Below, in pieces: positions 45,613-56,065 of a stretch of DNA of 64,000 nt (positions are counted from its first letter, which is position 1; each line of letters begins with the position of its first letter). This stretch comes from Desmodus rotundus (Eukaryota > Chordata > Mammalia > Chiroptera > Phyllostomidae): NCBI RefSeq assembly GCF_022682495.2, contig NC_071393.1:102289010-102353009 (forward strand), written 5' to 3'. The notes under the pieces were generated by a model, which worked only from the letters and a program-made list of their open reading frames with translations, ran no database searches and was not told where the DNA came from. A program made the position numbers and the translations under genes.

Positions 45613-46146
45613 AAGAATACTATAAACAATCATAGGTCAACAAGTTGGACAATCTAGAAGAAATGGATACATTTCTAACCTTCTAAGACTGGACCAGGAA
45701 GAAATACAAAATCTAAATAGATTACTAGCAATGTAACTGAAGCAGGAAAAAAAAAAAAACAACACAAAAAAACAAAACAAACTAACAGACAACCCATAAA
45801 AACCTCCCAACGAATGAAAGTTTAGGACCCGATGGCTTCACAGGTAAATTCTACCAAGCATTCAGAGTTAATACCTATTTTAAACTATTGCAAAAAATTA
45901 AAGAGGAAGGAACTCTTACAAACTCATTCTATGAAGCCAGCATTACCTGATAACAGAATCAGACAAAAACATTACAAGAAAAAGAAAATTACAGAACAAT
46001 ATCCTTGTTGACCTTTGATGCAAAAATTCTCAACAAAATATTAGCAAACCAGACTCAATTACATATTGACAAAATTCAACATCCTTTTACAGTAAAAACT
46101 GTCAACATAGTGGGTATAGAAGGAATATAAAAAGAATGAAATTTTG

Positions 46147-46437
46147 CCCTAGTCCAGGTGGCTCAGATGGTTGGAGCAGTGGCCTGTAAACTGAAAGATC
46201 ACAGGCTGGATTACCCATCAGGGAGGTCAGGGCCCGTGCCTAGGTTGCAGGTTTGGTTTGGTCCCGGCTGGGTGCATATGAGAGGCAACCAATCCATGTT
46301 TCTCTCTCACATCAGTCTCTTTCCATCTTTCTCTTTCTCTTTCTCTCTCTCTCACTCCCTTTCTTGTGCTCTCTGTCCTTCTCTTCCTCTCTCTCTAAAG
46401 TCAGTGAGTGAGTCCTCTGGTGAGGTGTTAAAAAAAA
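46147..46437 (+). mobile_element. Ves-related SINE, long variant
   Basis: CCCTAGTCCAGGTGGCTCAG head, GGTTTGGTCCCGGCTGGGTG middle, long CT-rich stretch, TGAGGTGTTAAAAAAAAAA tail. Flanked by AAAAGAATGAAATTTTG (46130-46146) and AAAAGAATGAAATCTTG (46438-46454), one mismatch. Confidence 0.88.
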
Positions 46438-46784
46438 AAAAGAATGAAATCTTGCCATTTGTGACAATATGGATGGACCTAGAGAGGATTAGGCTAAGTG
46501 AAATAAGTCAGACACAGAGAGACAAATATTGTATGATTTCACTCATATGTGGACTCTAAAAAAGCAAACCAAATGAATAAAAAAAAAAAAAACAACAGAA
46601 ACAGACCCATAGATACAGAGGACAAACTGATAGTTGCCAAAAGTGAGGGCCATGGGAAGTGGGATGAGAACATAAAGAAAGAAAAGGACATGAATAAAAG
46701 AGCTGGGAAAAGAGAAAGAGAGGGAGATAGAAAGAGAAAAGAGACTACTACTCTTTAGGTAACAGATTTATACTTTATAGTTTC

Positions 46785-48430
46785 AAAAAAATTTTATTTC
46801 TTAGTTGTTACAACTAGAGGTACCTCAGGTGCTGGGAGTGCTAATTCTTTTAGGCAAGTTAGTTGCTGGTTTCAGTAACATTGAAGGGTAGTAAGTGGCA
46901 ACCAAGGTTAATTATATCTTAGACTAATTATATATGTTAATTATAGCTAATGATATTATAGTACAAACTTAAAGGGTAGGTCTTAATTCCTAATAGGGCT
47001 TACCACGCATAACAGTTCTGGTAAATCATTTTCATTTTGATGTGAATAAATAGATCACTTCCTTTTAAAAAAGTCAAAGATTGATCACCCAGAAAAGCTG
47101 AAATAGTTGATACACTTATGCTTCTTTGTTTCAAATAATGGAACACAAAAATAAGTGATCCCTTACTATAAAAGTTGTATAGTTAGGGTAAACATGTCCC
47201 TAAACTTCACTTACTGTTTTATGTACAAACAAACCTCTAAAATGTCACCGTTGTTTTACTGAAGTCAGGAAAATGGTAGAAAGTTTTATTCTAACCTAAA
47301 ACCTGCTTTAGTACTAACCAGAGGAAGTTAGATGTTTGTAAGCTAATCATGAGTCCTTAAATTCCATTATAGAAATGACACATTTTTCTCTTTGTATTGA
47401 GACTTAATGGCTTCGTTCTTCAATAAAGCTGGATCCTCTGGCACACACTCAGGAGACAGACAGTGGTTTGGAGATAAATTGCTTTGAGGGTATTGGAACC
47501 ACTGAGCTGCTGAGTAACCCTACTGAGAAAGGAAAAAGAGGACGCTTCTGGAGTTAAAATAAGACAGAATGCATGATTGGAGAACATAGTGGCTGAAGAC
47601 TGGCAGAATTCTCAACATCTCAGGCTACCACAAACTCTTCAGTTTTCATTTGTACTTTGGAGGTGCTCTGGAAAGCTAAGACAACAATAATTAGAACACA
47701 ACTGTATATAGTACGCTTTTAGTCAGCCCATCTAAAGGAAGTTCTCTGTTGGTGTAGAAAGTGCTTTGCTCTGCATCCTATAAAGATTTACTTCTATTAC
47801 CTCTTAGGATGTCAGGGGAGGTGTTAGTGATGAGCCCTGATTTTATGTATTTCTTATTCACACCCTCAATGCCTTGGAATCATTTTGAGCTGTCATAAAT
47901 TTTTAGGAGAACTTGTCCTGTTTTATATATGTGTTCTTGGCAGTGCCAGGAATTCTGCGAGAAATTGATTAAGTTATAAGTAATCATAAGCGACACATCT
48001 TATTTGCCAGTGGACCAGGAAGACCGCTGCCAACCTTTTAGTGAAGAGCAAACTTATAAGCAGGGATTCTGGCCAAACTTTCCTTTCTGCTGCAGCTTCT
48101 ATGATTTACTCAGGCTTAATGAATGCCCACCAACTGGCAGACACACACAACTTCATATTTGCACACAATTTATTTGGGTCGGTTTTTAATTTTTCTCTCC
48201 GTTTGAAGCTACAGTTGCCTGAAGGGGAATTCAGAGAGAAACTCTGGAGACGGAGGAATGAAATGGTTCATTTTCCAGTGATTTCTGGGGAAGAATCTGG
48301 GACAGGGTGAAATGGAATACCAATTGCTTAAGGAATACACACACACACACACCCCCCTCATCCAGTGTGGTGGGCCAGGTGGTGTTTCGGCAGGAGGGCC
48401 ATGCAAGACGAAACCAGTTTTGGGGTAAGG
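46785..48430. other. No recognised feature; upstream flank of CpG island
   Basis: About 1.6 kb of AT-rich unique-looking DNA free of SINEs. It may hold distal regulatory sequence, but no element is identifiable by eye. Confidence 0.4.
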
Positions 48431-48497
48431 AAGGAGAGAGACAGAGACAGGAAAGAGAGACAGAGCGAGAGACAGGAGAGAGAAGAGAGAGACACTA
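48431..48497. repeat. Purine (GA-rich) tract
   Basis: An almost pure A/G stretch with GAGAGACAGAGACAGG units just upstream of the CpG island. Such tracts are common near promoters and may adopt non-B structures. Confidence 0.8.
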
Positions 48498-48589
48498 ATG
48501 AATGGAGTTCCGCAGAGCCTCCAACTCTGGAGCTCCCACCCCCCCACTTGGGTGCCCAGCGTTATCTCGGGAGGAGAGCTCCGGAATCC

Positions 48590-49480
48590 CAGGCCAGCCG
48601 GACGCGGGGACAAACCAGAGCGCGCAGAGGCCAAGGCAGAGGGCACCTGTCCCTTTAAGGGGCTGGTCTCCGGGCTCCGCCGGCCCAGACGCCAGGACGT
48701 GCCCGGGCCGCCCCGCCCCGTGCCGGGCGGCGCGACGGCACCTGAGTAACTGCGGCGGCAGCGGCGCCTCGGAGCGGGCGGCTCGGGCAGAAGTGCCTGT
48801 GCCGTTGTGTCTTCCCCGTCTCCTTTCCCCGTCGCGCAGGGTAAGGGCAAGCAGGCCGCGTCGGCCCCGGGCGCCAGTCCCGGGGACCGCCAGGCAGGGG
48901 CGGCTCCGACCGCGGGGTCGCTGGGCCGGCGGGAGGGCAGCACCGGTTGGGGGGCGCGGCCGCGGGGCCGGGACACCGCCCGCGGGGTAGGCCTCGGGCG
49001 CTGTGTCTCCGCCGCCCGGTTTCTGCTCGGGAAGGGACTCCGCGGCGGGCCGGCTCCAAGGGTCGCCCGGCCTCACTGGGCCGCCCAGGGCCCGACCCCA
49101 GCCTTGCCGGGGCGCCTCCGAGCGCGGTAGAGGACTCCCCCGGGGACATCTCCGGAGGGCGAGGTCGGCGGAAGAGGGCCCTGGGGTGACCGAGGGGCCT
49201 ATTTTTAGCCGGGCCTAAGGGCCCCCGGGAGGGAAGGCGGATTACCGCCTCCTCGCCTGGTGGATGGAGGGAGCCCGTCTCCGGCGGCCTCCCTGGGCCG
49301 GAGCTGGGCCATGCTTACGCCATGCTGGAATTCCAGTCCTCGCCGCTTCCCCGATACTTAGCCAGCCGGCCCTCGCCCCGTTGCCCCATCCCTTCGCCCT
49401 GTACGCGTCCCCGGGTCTGGGTCGCGGCTTGGTGGGGGACGGGAAAGCTGCGTGAAGGGAGAGTTTGGAAAAATAGGTGG
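48590..49480. promoter_or_regulatory. CpG island promoter
   Basis: A sharp rise to GC-rich, CpG-dense DNA in an otherwise AT-rich window, with GC boxes (CCCCGCCCCG at 48711-48720; GGGGCGGC near 48,898) and no TATA box, as in housekeeping-type promoters. The plus-strand donor at 48,841 indicates rightward transcription. Long open frames on both strands here (up to 255 codons at 48,209-48,976 minus) arise from low stop-codon density and show no family. A divergent transcript cannot be excluded. Confidence 0.85.
48720..48840 (+). other. Candidate non-coding first exon (3' boundary only)
   Basis: A GCGGCGGCAGCGGCGCC-type leader runs to CGTCGCGCAGG, followed by GTAAGGGC, a strong match to the splice-donor consensus. 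No start codon is needed in this exon if it is a 5' UTR. The start is unknown; 48,720 is arbitrary. I do not recognise the gene. Confidence 0.5.
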
Positions 49481-49561
49481 ACCGCCCTCGAGACGGGGGA
49501 AGTTATCCTTTCCTCTCCCTGAGGGGTGTGTCTTCCTTACTGATTCCCCCTCCCCCTTCAG

Positions 49562-49702
49562 TTTCCAACAATGAGATTTTTGGCGTTGGGGACTTCGGCA
49601 GAAAACCAAGCTGGCAGCCCAGACAAGGCTTTCGGTAATCAGACACCTGGTGTGGGCTCTGCAGCCCCGCACGTCGGTCGCGAAGGAGCGTGTTTGCGCT
49701 AG
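49562..49702 (+). other. Weak candidate alternative exon / 43-codon ORF
   Basis: A branch-like TTACTGAT (49537-49544) and polypyrimidine tract CCCCCTCCCCCTTCAG form a plausible acceptor at 49,561. Nine bases on, ATG at 49571 opens a 43-codon frame (starts MRFLALGTSAENQAGSP) to TAG at 49700-49702. A weaker donor TTCG|GTAATC lies at 49,634/49,635. No family recognised; it could be chance. Confidence 0.25.
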
Positions 49703-50772
49703 AGACCAGCTTCCCAAGAAGCGGGGAGCCGCAGCCTGACCTCGTCCAGCTGCCCTTGATTAGGTTAAAGACTGTGCTGTTTAATCTTAGACGTTATTTC
49801 TAGGAGGAAGGAGGAGTCTAAATTCGTAGTTGGGCCTATACCAGAAAAGGATTCCTTAGCAAGTATCTGAATAAGCACTGCTTCAACAGCTGAAGTTAAC
49901 TTCTAAGTTGTGAGTTCTTTAAGATCCTTTGAAATATGTAGACACTCGTAGCCTGCTAAAGATAAAGTCCTTGGGGTGGACTGAACACTCTGAATTGTGT
50001 GGGAATCGACTTAAAGTTTGAGTTCTGGCTAATTAGATTGCCCTTTTTCTCCCTACCTCTCACCTACCTAGTAGGCACTTGGCAACACTCTCCAGCTGGC
50101 TAAGGCTGTTGTCGATGAGACTGGAATGAGCCTCCCGAGAACAGCACTGGAGCAGTCTTAAGTCGATCTGAATTTTGGGTCTTACATGCCTTGCTATAGA
50201 TTTTCATATTGTGTTCTCTGACGGAAAAAAAGGCTCCACCCAACCCCTTTAGTTCAGGATTTAGCAAGAAATAGCTGGACTCACTGTTTATAGGTTCTAA
50301 GATGCATTCATTTATCACTCCCTCTCCCTTGTTAAGTTAGGAATCTCCTTTCCAGTTTTGTAGCGTGGACAGTCGTAGCAGTGCTACTCTATCAGGTGAG
50401 CTTAGAGAACGAGTTGTTCTGTTTACTTTTCTGAGACTCATATTGAAACTTAAAATATAACAAGGCCTAGTGAAAATTTTTCTTAAATGTATTAAGCACT
50501 TTAAAGTTATAAAGGATATTGAGCGTTATTTAACCCTAAGAAACATTATGAATCATTTTGTTTCCAATTAATTTTTCCTGTATCTTCCCTTAATATCAGC
50601 AGTGTTTCCTGCTTCGTGTATTTTCTTGGGTCTTTCACCCCAAGCCTCCTTCTAGTTTATAGGCTTTAAACTATTTTTAGTGGGGAGAACATTTTAATAA
50701 TTAGGTGGTAAATAACAGTCTATGGCTTTTCTAAAGGACTTAAAATGAAGGATTTTTTTGAGGCTTAACTTC
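49703..50772. other. Probable first-intron sequence, no feature
   Basis: Unique-looking DNA downstream of the CpG island. No exon or repeat supported. Confidence 0.4.
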
Positions 50773-50782
50773 TAAAGGACGT

Positions 50783-51881
50783 GTTTTTTGTTTTTAATTT
50801 ATTTTTTATTGTTATTCAATTACAGTTGTATGCCTTTCTCCCCTTCCCTCCCCCCCATCCCAGCTGAACCCACCTCCCTCCCCCACCATCCCCCCCCCCC
50901 CGATTTTGTCCATGTGTCCTTTATAATAGTTCCTGCAATCCCCTCTTCCCACTGTCCCCACCCCACTCCCCCCTGGCCACTGCTAGACTGTTCCCCCCCT
51001 CAATGTCTCTGGTTGTATTTTGTTTGCTTTTTTCTTTTGTTGATTATGTTCCAGTTAAAGGTGAGATCATATGGTATTTGTCCCTCACCTCCTGGCTTAT
51101 TTCACTTAGCATAATGCTCTCCAGTTTCATCCATGCTGTTGCAAAGGGTATAAGCTCCTTCTTTCTCTCTGCTGCGTAGAATTCCATTGTGTAAATATAC
51201 CATAGTTTTTGGATCCACTCGTTTGCTGATGGGCACTTAGGTTGCTTCCAGTACTTGGCTATTGTAAATTGTGCTGCTATGAACATTGGGGTGCACAGGT
51301 TCTTTAGGATTGGTGTTTCAGGGTTCTTAGGGTATAATCCCAGCAGCGGAATTGCTGGGTCAAAGGGCAGTTCCATTTTTAGTTTTCTGAGGAAATTCCA
51401 TACTGTTTTCCACAGTGGCCTCACCACTCTGCATTCCCACCAACAGTACACTAGGGTTCCCTTTTCTCCGCATCCTCTCCAACATTTGTTTGTGGATTTG
51501 TTTATGCTGGCCACTCTGACTGGTGTGAAGTGGTATCTCATTGTGGTTTTAATTTGCATCTCTCTGATGGCTAGTGATGCTGAGCATCTTTTCATATGTC
51601 TCTGGGCCCTCTGTATGTCTTCCTTGGAGAAGTGTCTGTTCAAGTCCTTTGCCCATTTTTTAATTGGGTTGTTTGTCTTCCTGGAGTGCAGTCGTGTGAG
51701 TTCTTTATATATTTTGGAGATCAGGCCCTTGTCTGAGGTATCATTGGCAAATACGTTTTCCCATACTGTTGGTTCTCTTTGTAATTTGGTGCTGTTTTCC
51801 TTAGCCTTGCAGAAGCTTTTTATTTTGATGAGGTCCCATTTGTTTATTCTTTCCTTTATGTCCCTTGCTTTAGGGGACATG
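50783..51881 (-). mobile_element. Young 5'-truncated L1
   Basis: Minus-strand L1 with 3' end GTTATTCAATTACAGTTGTA (antisense of the young bat L1 terminus), C-rich 3' UTR and the last part of ORF2. It is flanked by TAAAGGACGT at 50773-50782 and 51882-51891. Low apparent decay suggests a fairly recent insertion. Confidence 0.92.
51044..51881 (-). pseudogene. L1 ORF2 C-terminal part, open
   Basis: ORF2p is the endonuclease/reverse transcriptase of L1. Only the C-terminal end is present, open for about 275 codons to the stop at 51,044; the frame continues upstream into flanking DNA. It reads [31 protein letters not shown], the Cys-rich segment [18 protein letters not shown], then [19 protein letters not shown]. 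The family motif is C-x3-C-x7-H-x4-C; here the His is Tyr (codon at 51448-51446). Lacking EN and RT, it cannot act. The 209-codon plus frame at 51,255-51,884 is its antisense. Confidence 0.9.
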
Positions 51882-51891
51882 TAAAGGACGT

Positions 51892-52960
51892 ATTTTAGGA
51901 TTGTTACTATCAGTAAGTTCTTATCTTGAATTTTACTTGAAATATATTGAAGATATATTTTTAATTTCATGTATATTATAATTCCTTATAGCAAAGGATA
52001 TTTTAGCCTAAAATATTTCACAGTACTTTGTAAAAAATTTAAGTTTTAATAAAAGTTAATCTTAATAGCTTCAGGAAGGTTTAGGTTTCCTAGGAATCTG
52101 ATCTAATATGTTATAAGGTAATATAGAGTGAGACCATGCTTTAAAAAACACTGAAATATTGGAGGATAACATTTTATACACTGGTTGTTCCATGTAAACT
52201 ATTTTTAGTTATTTTGAAAATAAATTCAGAGTATATGTAGAGGCTAGAAGCAAGTAACTTGTTTCTTTAGAAATGACATAGATGATCACTCTTATGCATT
52301 AATAGATTTGAGTTTTGTTGCATCCTTTCAGTTTTGTGAACATGACTTTGGGTGTTGTGATCTTAAAAATGTAGTGTATGTGCAAATCACAGTAAGACTG
52401 TTGGTTTAGATAAGAATATAAGCTATTTTTCCTATAAACAGTGCCTTAAACTAAGGGGGAAACCTTAAGTGCCATGAACTAAGGAGTTTGATTAATTTAG
52501 CCTTCGTATGTAAGCTCTAGAAAAAGAAAAGTAATGACAATTTATAACTGTTTGCATGCCAGGCTTTTGAATTGGTGTTTAAATGTTTTTTCAGACTTTG
52601 AGAGAGATGGCAATGTAAACATTCAGGCTTTTTTTTTTTTTTTTTTAATGGTACAGCTTTTTAATTGGTTTTCTGTTAAAAAGATAAAATAGGCAAAATA
52701 TACTTTGAATACTAAGAATACTTTTAGTAGAGACTCCAGTAGGAAATATAGTATTCCTAGGAAATCTGTAAGAAGTGTTCAACTCCTTTTTAAAAAGTTA
52801 TAATTTAGTTATTTTACATATCACCTTAACTATTTATTACAGGCTGATTAGGAACTTTTTTTTTTTTTTCTTTTTATTCTTCCCCGCCCCTCCACTCATC
52901 CTCCTGATTAAGAACTTTTAACCTGAACTTAAATCTGGTTTCAGCCAAGTGATTTTTATA
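51892..52960. other. Intronic sequence, no feature
   Basis: AT-rich with poly-T runs (52,627-52,646; 52,858-52,870). The latter could be a decayed SINE/LINE tail. No exon supported. Confidence 0.4.
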
Positions 52961-52969
52961 CTAAGTGAA

Positions 52970-54118
52970 ATTGTTGATGCTCCCCTCCTTTCAAGATACT
53001 GCTTTTTGGATTTCTCTTCTTACTAATTGCTTTGCTTATACTGTCTTTATGATTCGTCTTCTACTCTTGAGGTCGGAGTGTTCAGTCCTTGGTGGTTCAC
53101 TTTTCTTTTTATGCGTCCCTGGTGATCTCATCCATTGTCATGGCTTTAAATACCTATATGCTGATGACTGTCATATTTATATCTCCAGTCCAAACTTTCC
53201 TGCAGCACCCCACCTTTCCACTTGGGTGTTAAGTAGTCAACTCAAACTAAACTTCTACATTCCTCTTTAAGCCTGCCTTAGGTACAGTCTGATTTGTCTC
53301 ATTTGATGGCAGCTCCATCCAACATTCAGGCAAAAAACCTGTTGGAGTAATCCCTGACTTATCTCTTTCTCACTTGGCATTCTTGGCTCTGTATCATCTT
53401 GAAAATATATCCAGAATTAAATCACTTCTTACCACCCCCACTGCTCGCTAGGCTGGACCAAGCCATTCTTATCTCTTGCCTAGATTTCTGCAGTGAGTCT
53501 CCTAACTGGTCTTACTGCTTCTCTCCCTACAGTCTTTTTCAACATAGCAACCAGATCATATCACTTGTGTCTTCAAAACCCTGCAGTGACTTTCCATATG
53601 CTGAGTAAAAGCCGAAGTCCTCATGACCTACAAGGCCTTCCAAAAGTTGGGTACTGCTACGTTCCCCATTACCCTTCACCTCTATTTAGCAGCTACTCTG
53701 CCCCCCTGCTTATTTTCCTTCAGCCCCCACTGGCTGTCTAGGGCCTTTACACTGGCTGTTGCCCCTCCTTAGATCATTTTTCCTGAAGATATGTGCATGG
53801 CTGACTTTCATGTCTCCTTCAAATCTTTGCTTTTGAAGAGCTTTTCAAAAGGTCTGTCTTCACTGTTTTATTTCAAGCTGCACTCCCCTACTTACGATCT
53901 GTACCGAACTTGCTTTTCTCCATGGTACCTGTCACCTTCTAACAAACAATATAAATTCTATGTTGATTGTATTTATTTTTTTTCTCTCTGCCCCCAAACT
54001 CACACTATACTGTAATCTCTCTGAGGGCAGGGCTTTTTGTCTGTGGTTTATTGAGGGTTTAGGGCAATGGTTGGCACATAGCATGTGCTCAATAAAGGCT
54101 TATTAATGACAAATGAAT
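52970..54118 (+). mobile_element. L2 LINE, long 3' copy with YADD box
   Basis: An unusually long L2 fragment. The reverse-transcriptase core is visible as KYLYADDCHIYISSP (YADD codons 53157-53168), followed by IPDLSLS, ENISRIKSLLTT, LISCLDFC and the 3' UTR ending CTGAGGGCAGGGCTTTTTG, GTTGGCACATAGCATGTGCT, CAATAAAGGCTTATTAATGA. Frames shift several times, so it is inactive. It runs parallel to the presumed host gene. Confidence 0.85.
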
Positions 54119-55125
54119 TAAATCCTTACCCTGCAGCTCTTACTATGGTGGATATCTCATTCTTGGACACATGTAGTTTGCTCCTTTCCTAGGAACAGTC
54201 AGAGAGAAGAAGAAAAGTGGCGCTGGAGCCCTTGGTGGAGGGAGTGATGTTAGAGTGTGGTGGAGACCTTCTTATCAGCCCCATGTGATTAGGACCATAG
54301 TTTAGGTAATTGGAAAGGTTGATTAAATCAAGAACTGAAAATATCTGCACGCCTTAAGTGTTTTATTTTAACTGAAAACATTTATTTGTCTGTTTTATTA
54401 TGTGGATCAATCTCTTTGGGGGGTGGGGTGGGCTGATCTTCTTTCTGTAAATCATATCCTAAAAGCATTGTTGATTTCTACTATTGGTTTCTTTAAAGTG
54501 GAATCAAAATGTAGGCACTAGAAACTTTCCAAGTTCAAAGTCATTCTAGATTTTTCCATTACTTCATCAAGGCCTTTAATAGGATTTAACTAAGTTTTCA
54601 TAACAATAACAGCTTTTGTCTTTATGTTCTCATATTTAATGGATTTATAGGAATAAAAGTACATAGGAGACTACTAGCCAGAATCATTAGCTTTCTGCAG
54701 ACACTTGTCCATATATTTTTACCAAGGGGAAAAATGTCATTTAATACAGTGAGAGATCCTTTAAACGACTTCCATGTTGAGTAAGTTTTATAGGGGCCAT
54801 AAGTTCCCAGCTGCCTATCGTTACTAGAGGAGAATGTCATTTATCTACATTTCTTTATTTTTACTCTGAGTAAGATCTATAATTAGTTATCAGAATTTAT
54901 GATATTCATATACATTGTCTATCAAGAGACCTGATGTTCTGCTACATGTTCACTGGAAAATGTGGGGCAGTTATTATTTATTCTTGTGCACGAGTCATTT
55001 AAGTTGTCAAGGAAACAGTCTGGTATGGCATAATAAGTTGGAAGTCATTAGTTAGAAGACCTAAGGTCTTAGATCTTATTAACTCTAAGGTTTTTATGTA
55101 AGTTTCTTATTGCTCAGTTCTTCCA
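54119..55125. other. Intronic sequence, no feature
   Basis: No supported repeat or exon. A GGGGGGTGGGGTGGG run lies at about 54,418-54,432. Confidence 0.4.
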
Positions 55126-55129
55126 TTAT

Positions 55130-55310
55130 AGAATGTATGATGTAGTGAAAAGAGCGTGGGTGCTAAGGGGTCTAAAGAGCTTGGGTTTGAATTTGGTTTT
55201 GCTAGTTATTACCACCTCCTGTTTGTGTAAACTTACCTATCTTACTTAACGGGGCCTGAGACTCATTTGCCTTGCTTATGTTATTTTAGTACTTGCTACA
55301 TAAGTGATAG
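55130..55310 (+). repeat. MIR SINE
   Basis: GTAGTGAAAAGAGCGTGGGT, GAGCTTGGGTTTGAATTTGG, TGTGTAAACTTACCTATCTT, GGCCTGAGACTCATTTGCC follow the MIR order including the tRNA-like B-box region. Confidence 0.7.
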
Positions 55311-55329
55311 CTAACAGAATGCTTATTTG

Positions 55330-55510
55330 TTGCAAGCCTCTGTAAATATAGTATCATTTAATTCTCTCAACCTTATGAGATAGGTACTTTTGGTGGAAAC
55401 TAGGGAGGCAGGTTAAGTAATTTGTTTAAGGGATAGAGTAATTAAGAGGAAGAACCTGAATTTGAACTGAGGTAGAGTCTCTAAAGCTCATTTTCACCCA
55501 TTGAGCTATT
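55330..55510 (-). repeat. MIR SINE (opposite orientation)
   Basis: CATTTAATTCTCTCAACCTT, ATGAGATAGGTACTTTTGGT, GTTAAGTAATTTGTTTAAGG, GAACCTGAATTTGAACTGAG is antisense MIR, adjacent to and inverted relative to the previous one. Confidence 0.7.
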
Positions 55511-55869
55511 TTCTAAGAACGCTTTCTGAAAAGATTAAGCGCTGTCCATGTACAGATATCTGATGTTAGGGGCTGGAAACCCACATTAAGGTTATTAACA
55601 TTTTCCCCCCCAGAGTTAGAGGACACACTTTTGAAGACTTAAAGTTTCCCAAATGGAGAAAATGGTAAAAGCTACTTAAAATCAAATGTTATAAAATGTT
55701 TTATATAGTAAGCAATAGGTAGGCCAGGATCATTTTAGTTTCCAGGAAATAATTGTTTCAGTCTCAGTTGTTGTGTGTATACGTTATGAGTTACTGCCCT
55801 GTGATCTTTTAGACATTGCTCACAAAGGCCAACTCAGGTCACCCTACTTAAAAAGCACATCCTCTCTGT

Positions 55870-56065
55870 TTTTTGTCTTAGCCTTATTTTTCTTCATTGC
55901 ACTATGGATCACTACCTAACATTATTATATATGCCTATTTAATTGTATGCTTGATATCTGCCTGTCTCACCTATAAAGAATGTAAGCACTGGGAGGCGGG
56001 AATTTTGTTCGTCCCTGTGAACTATATTTCTGGCACTTAGGCAGTGCTGAATTTGATGACCAGTG
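55870..56065 (+). mobile_element. L2 LINE 3' end
   Basis: GCCTGTCTCACCTATAAAGA, ATGTAAGCACTGGGAGGCGG, TTTCTGGCACTTAGGCAGTG match the L2 3' region. Confidence 0.6.

Larger units (their letters stand above)
44255..46780 (+). mobile_element. Old L1 ORF2 copy with internal deletions and nested insertions
   Basis: The endonuclease domain is recognisable (IIIVGDFNTPL at about 44,287-44,320; IFSDHDGMKLEISL at about 44,630). Later come reverse-transcriptase blocks [11 protein letters not shown] (about 45,828) and [14 protein letters not shown] (about 46,010). Then the sequence jumps to [15 protein letters not shown] and directly to the ORF2 end (ATGGATGGACCTAGAGAGG) and 3' UTR (GATACAGAGGACAAACTGAT). 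The YADD core and much of the C-terminal half are missing. One L1 tail fragment and three SINEs are inserted in it. Confidence 0.8.

Noticed and set aside
46158..46559. 133-codon plus-strand ORF
   Set aside because: It starts inside a Ves-related SINE and reads through its CT-rich stretch into the old L1.
48209..48976. 255-codon minus-strand ORF (and overlapping 193-, 164-, 162- and 107-codon frames)
   Set aside because: All lie in the CpG island, where stop codons are rare by composition. They are low-complexity Pro/Arg/Gly/Ala frames in several overlapping phases with no family resemblance.
51255..51884. 209-codon plus-strand ORF
   Set aside because: It is the exact antisense of the L1 ORF2 C-terminal frame.
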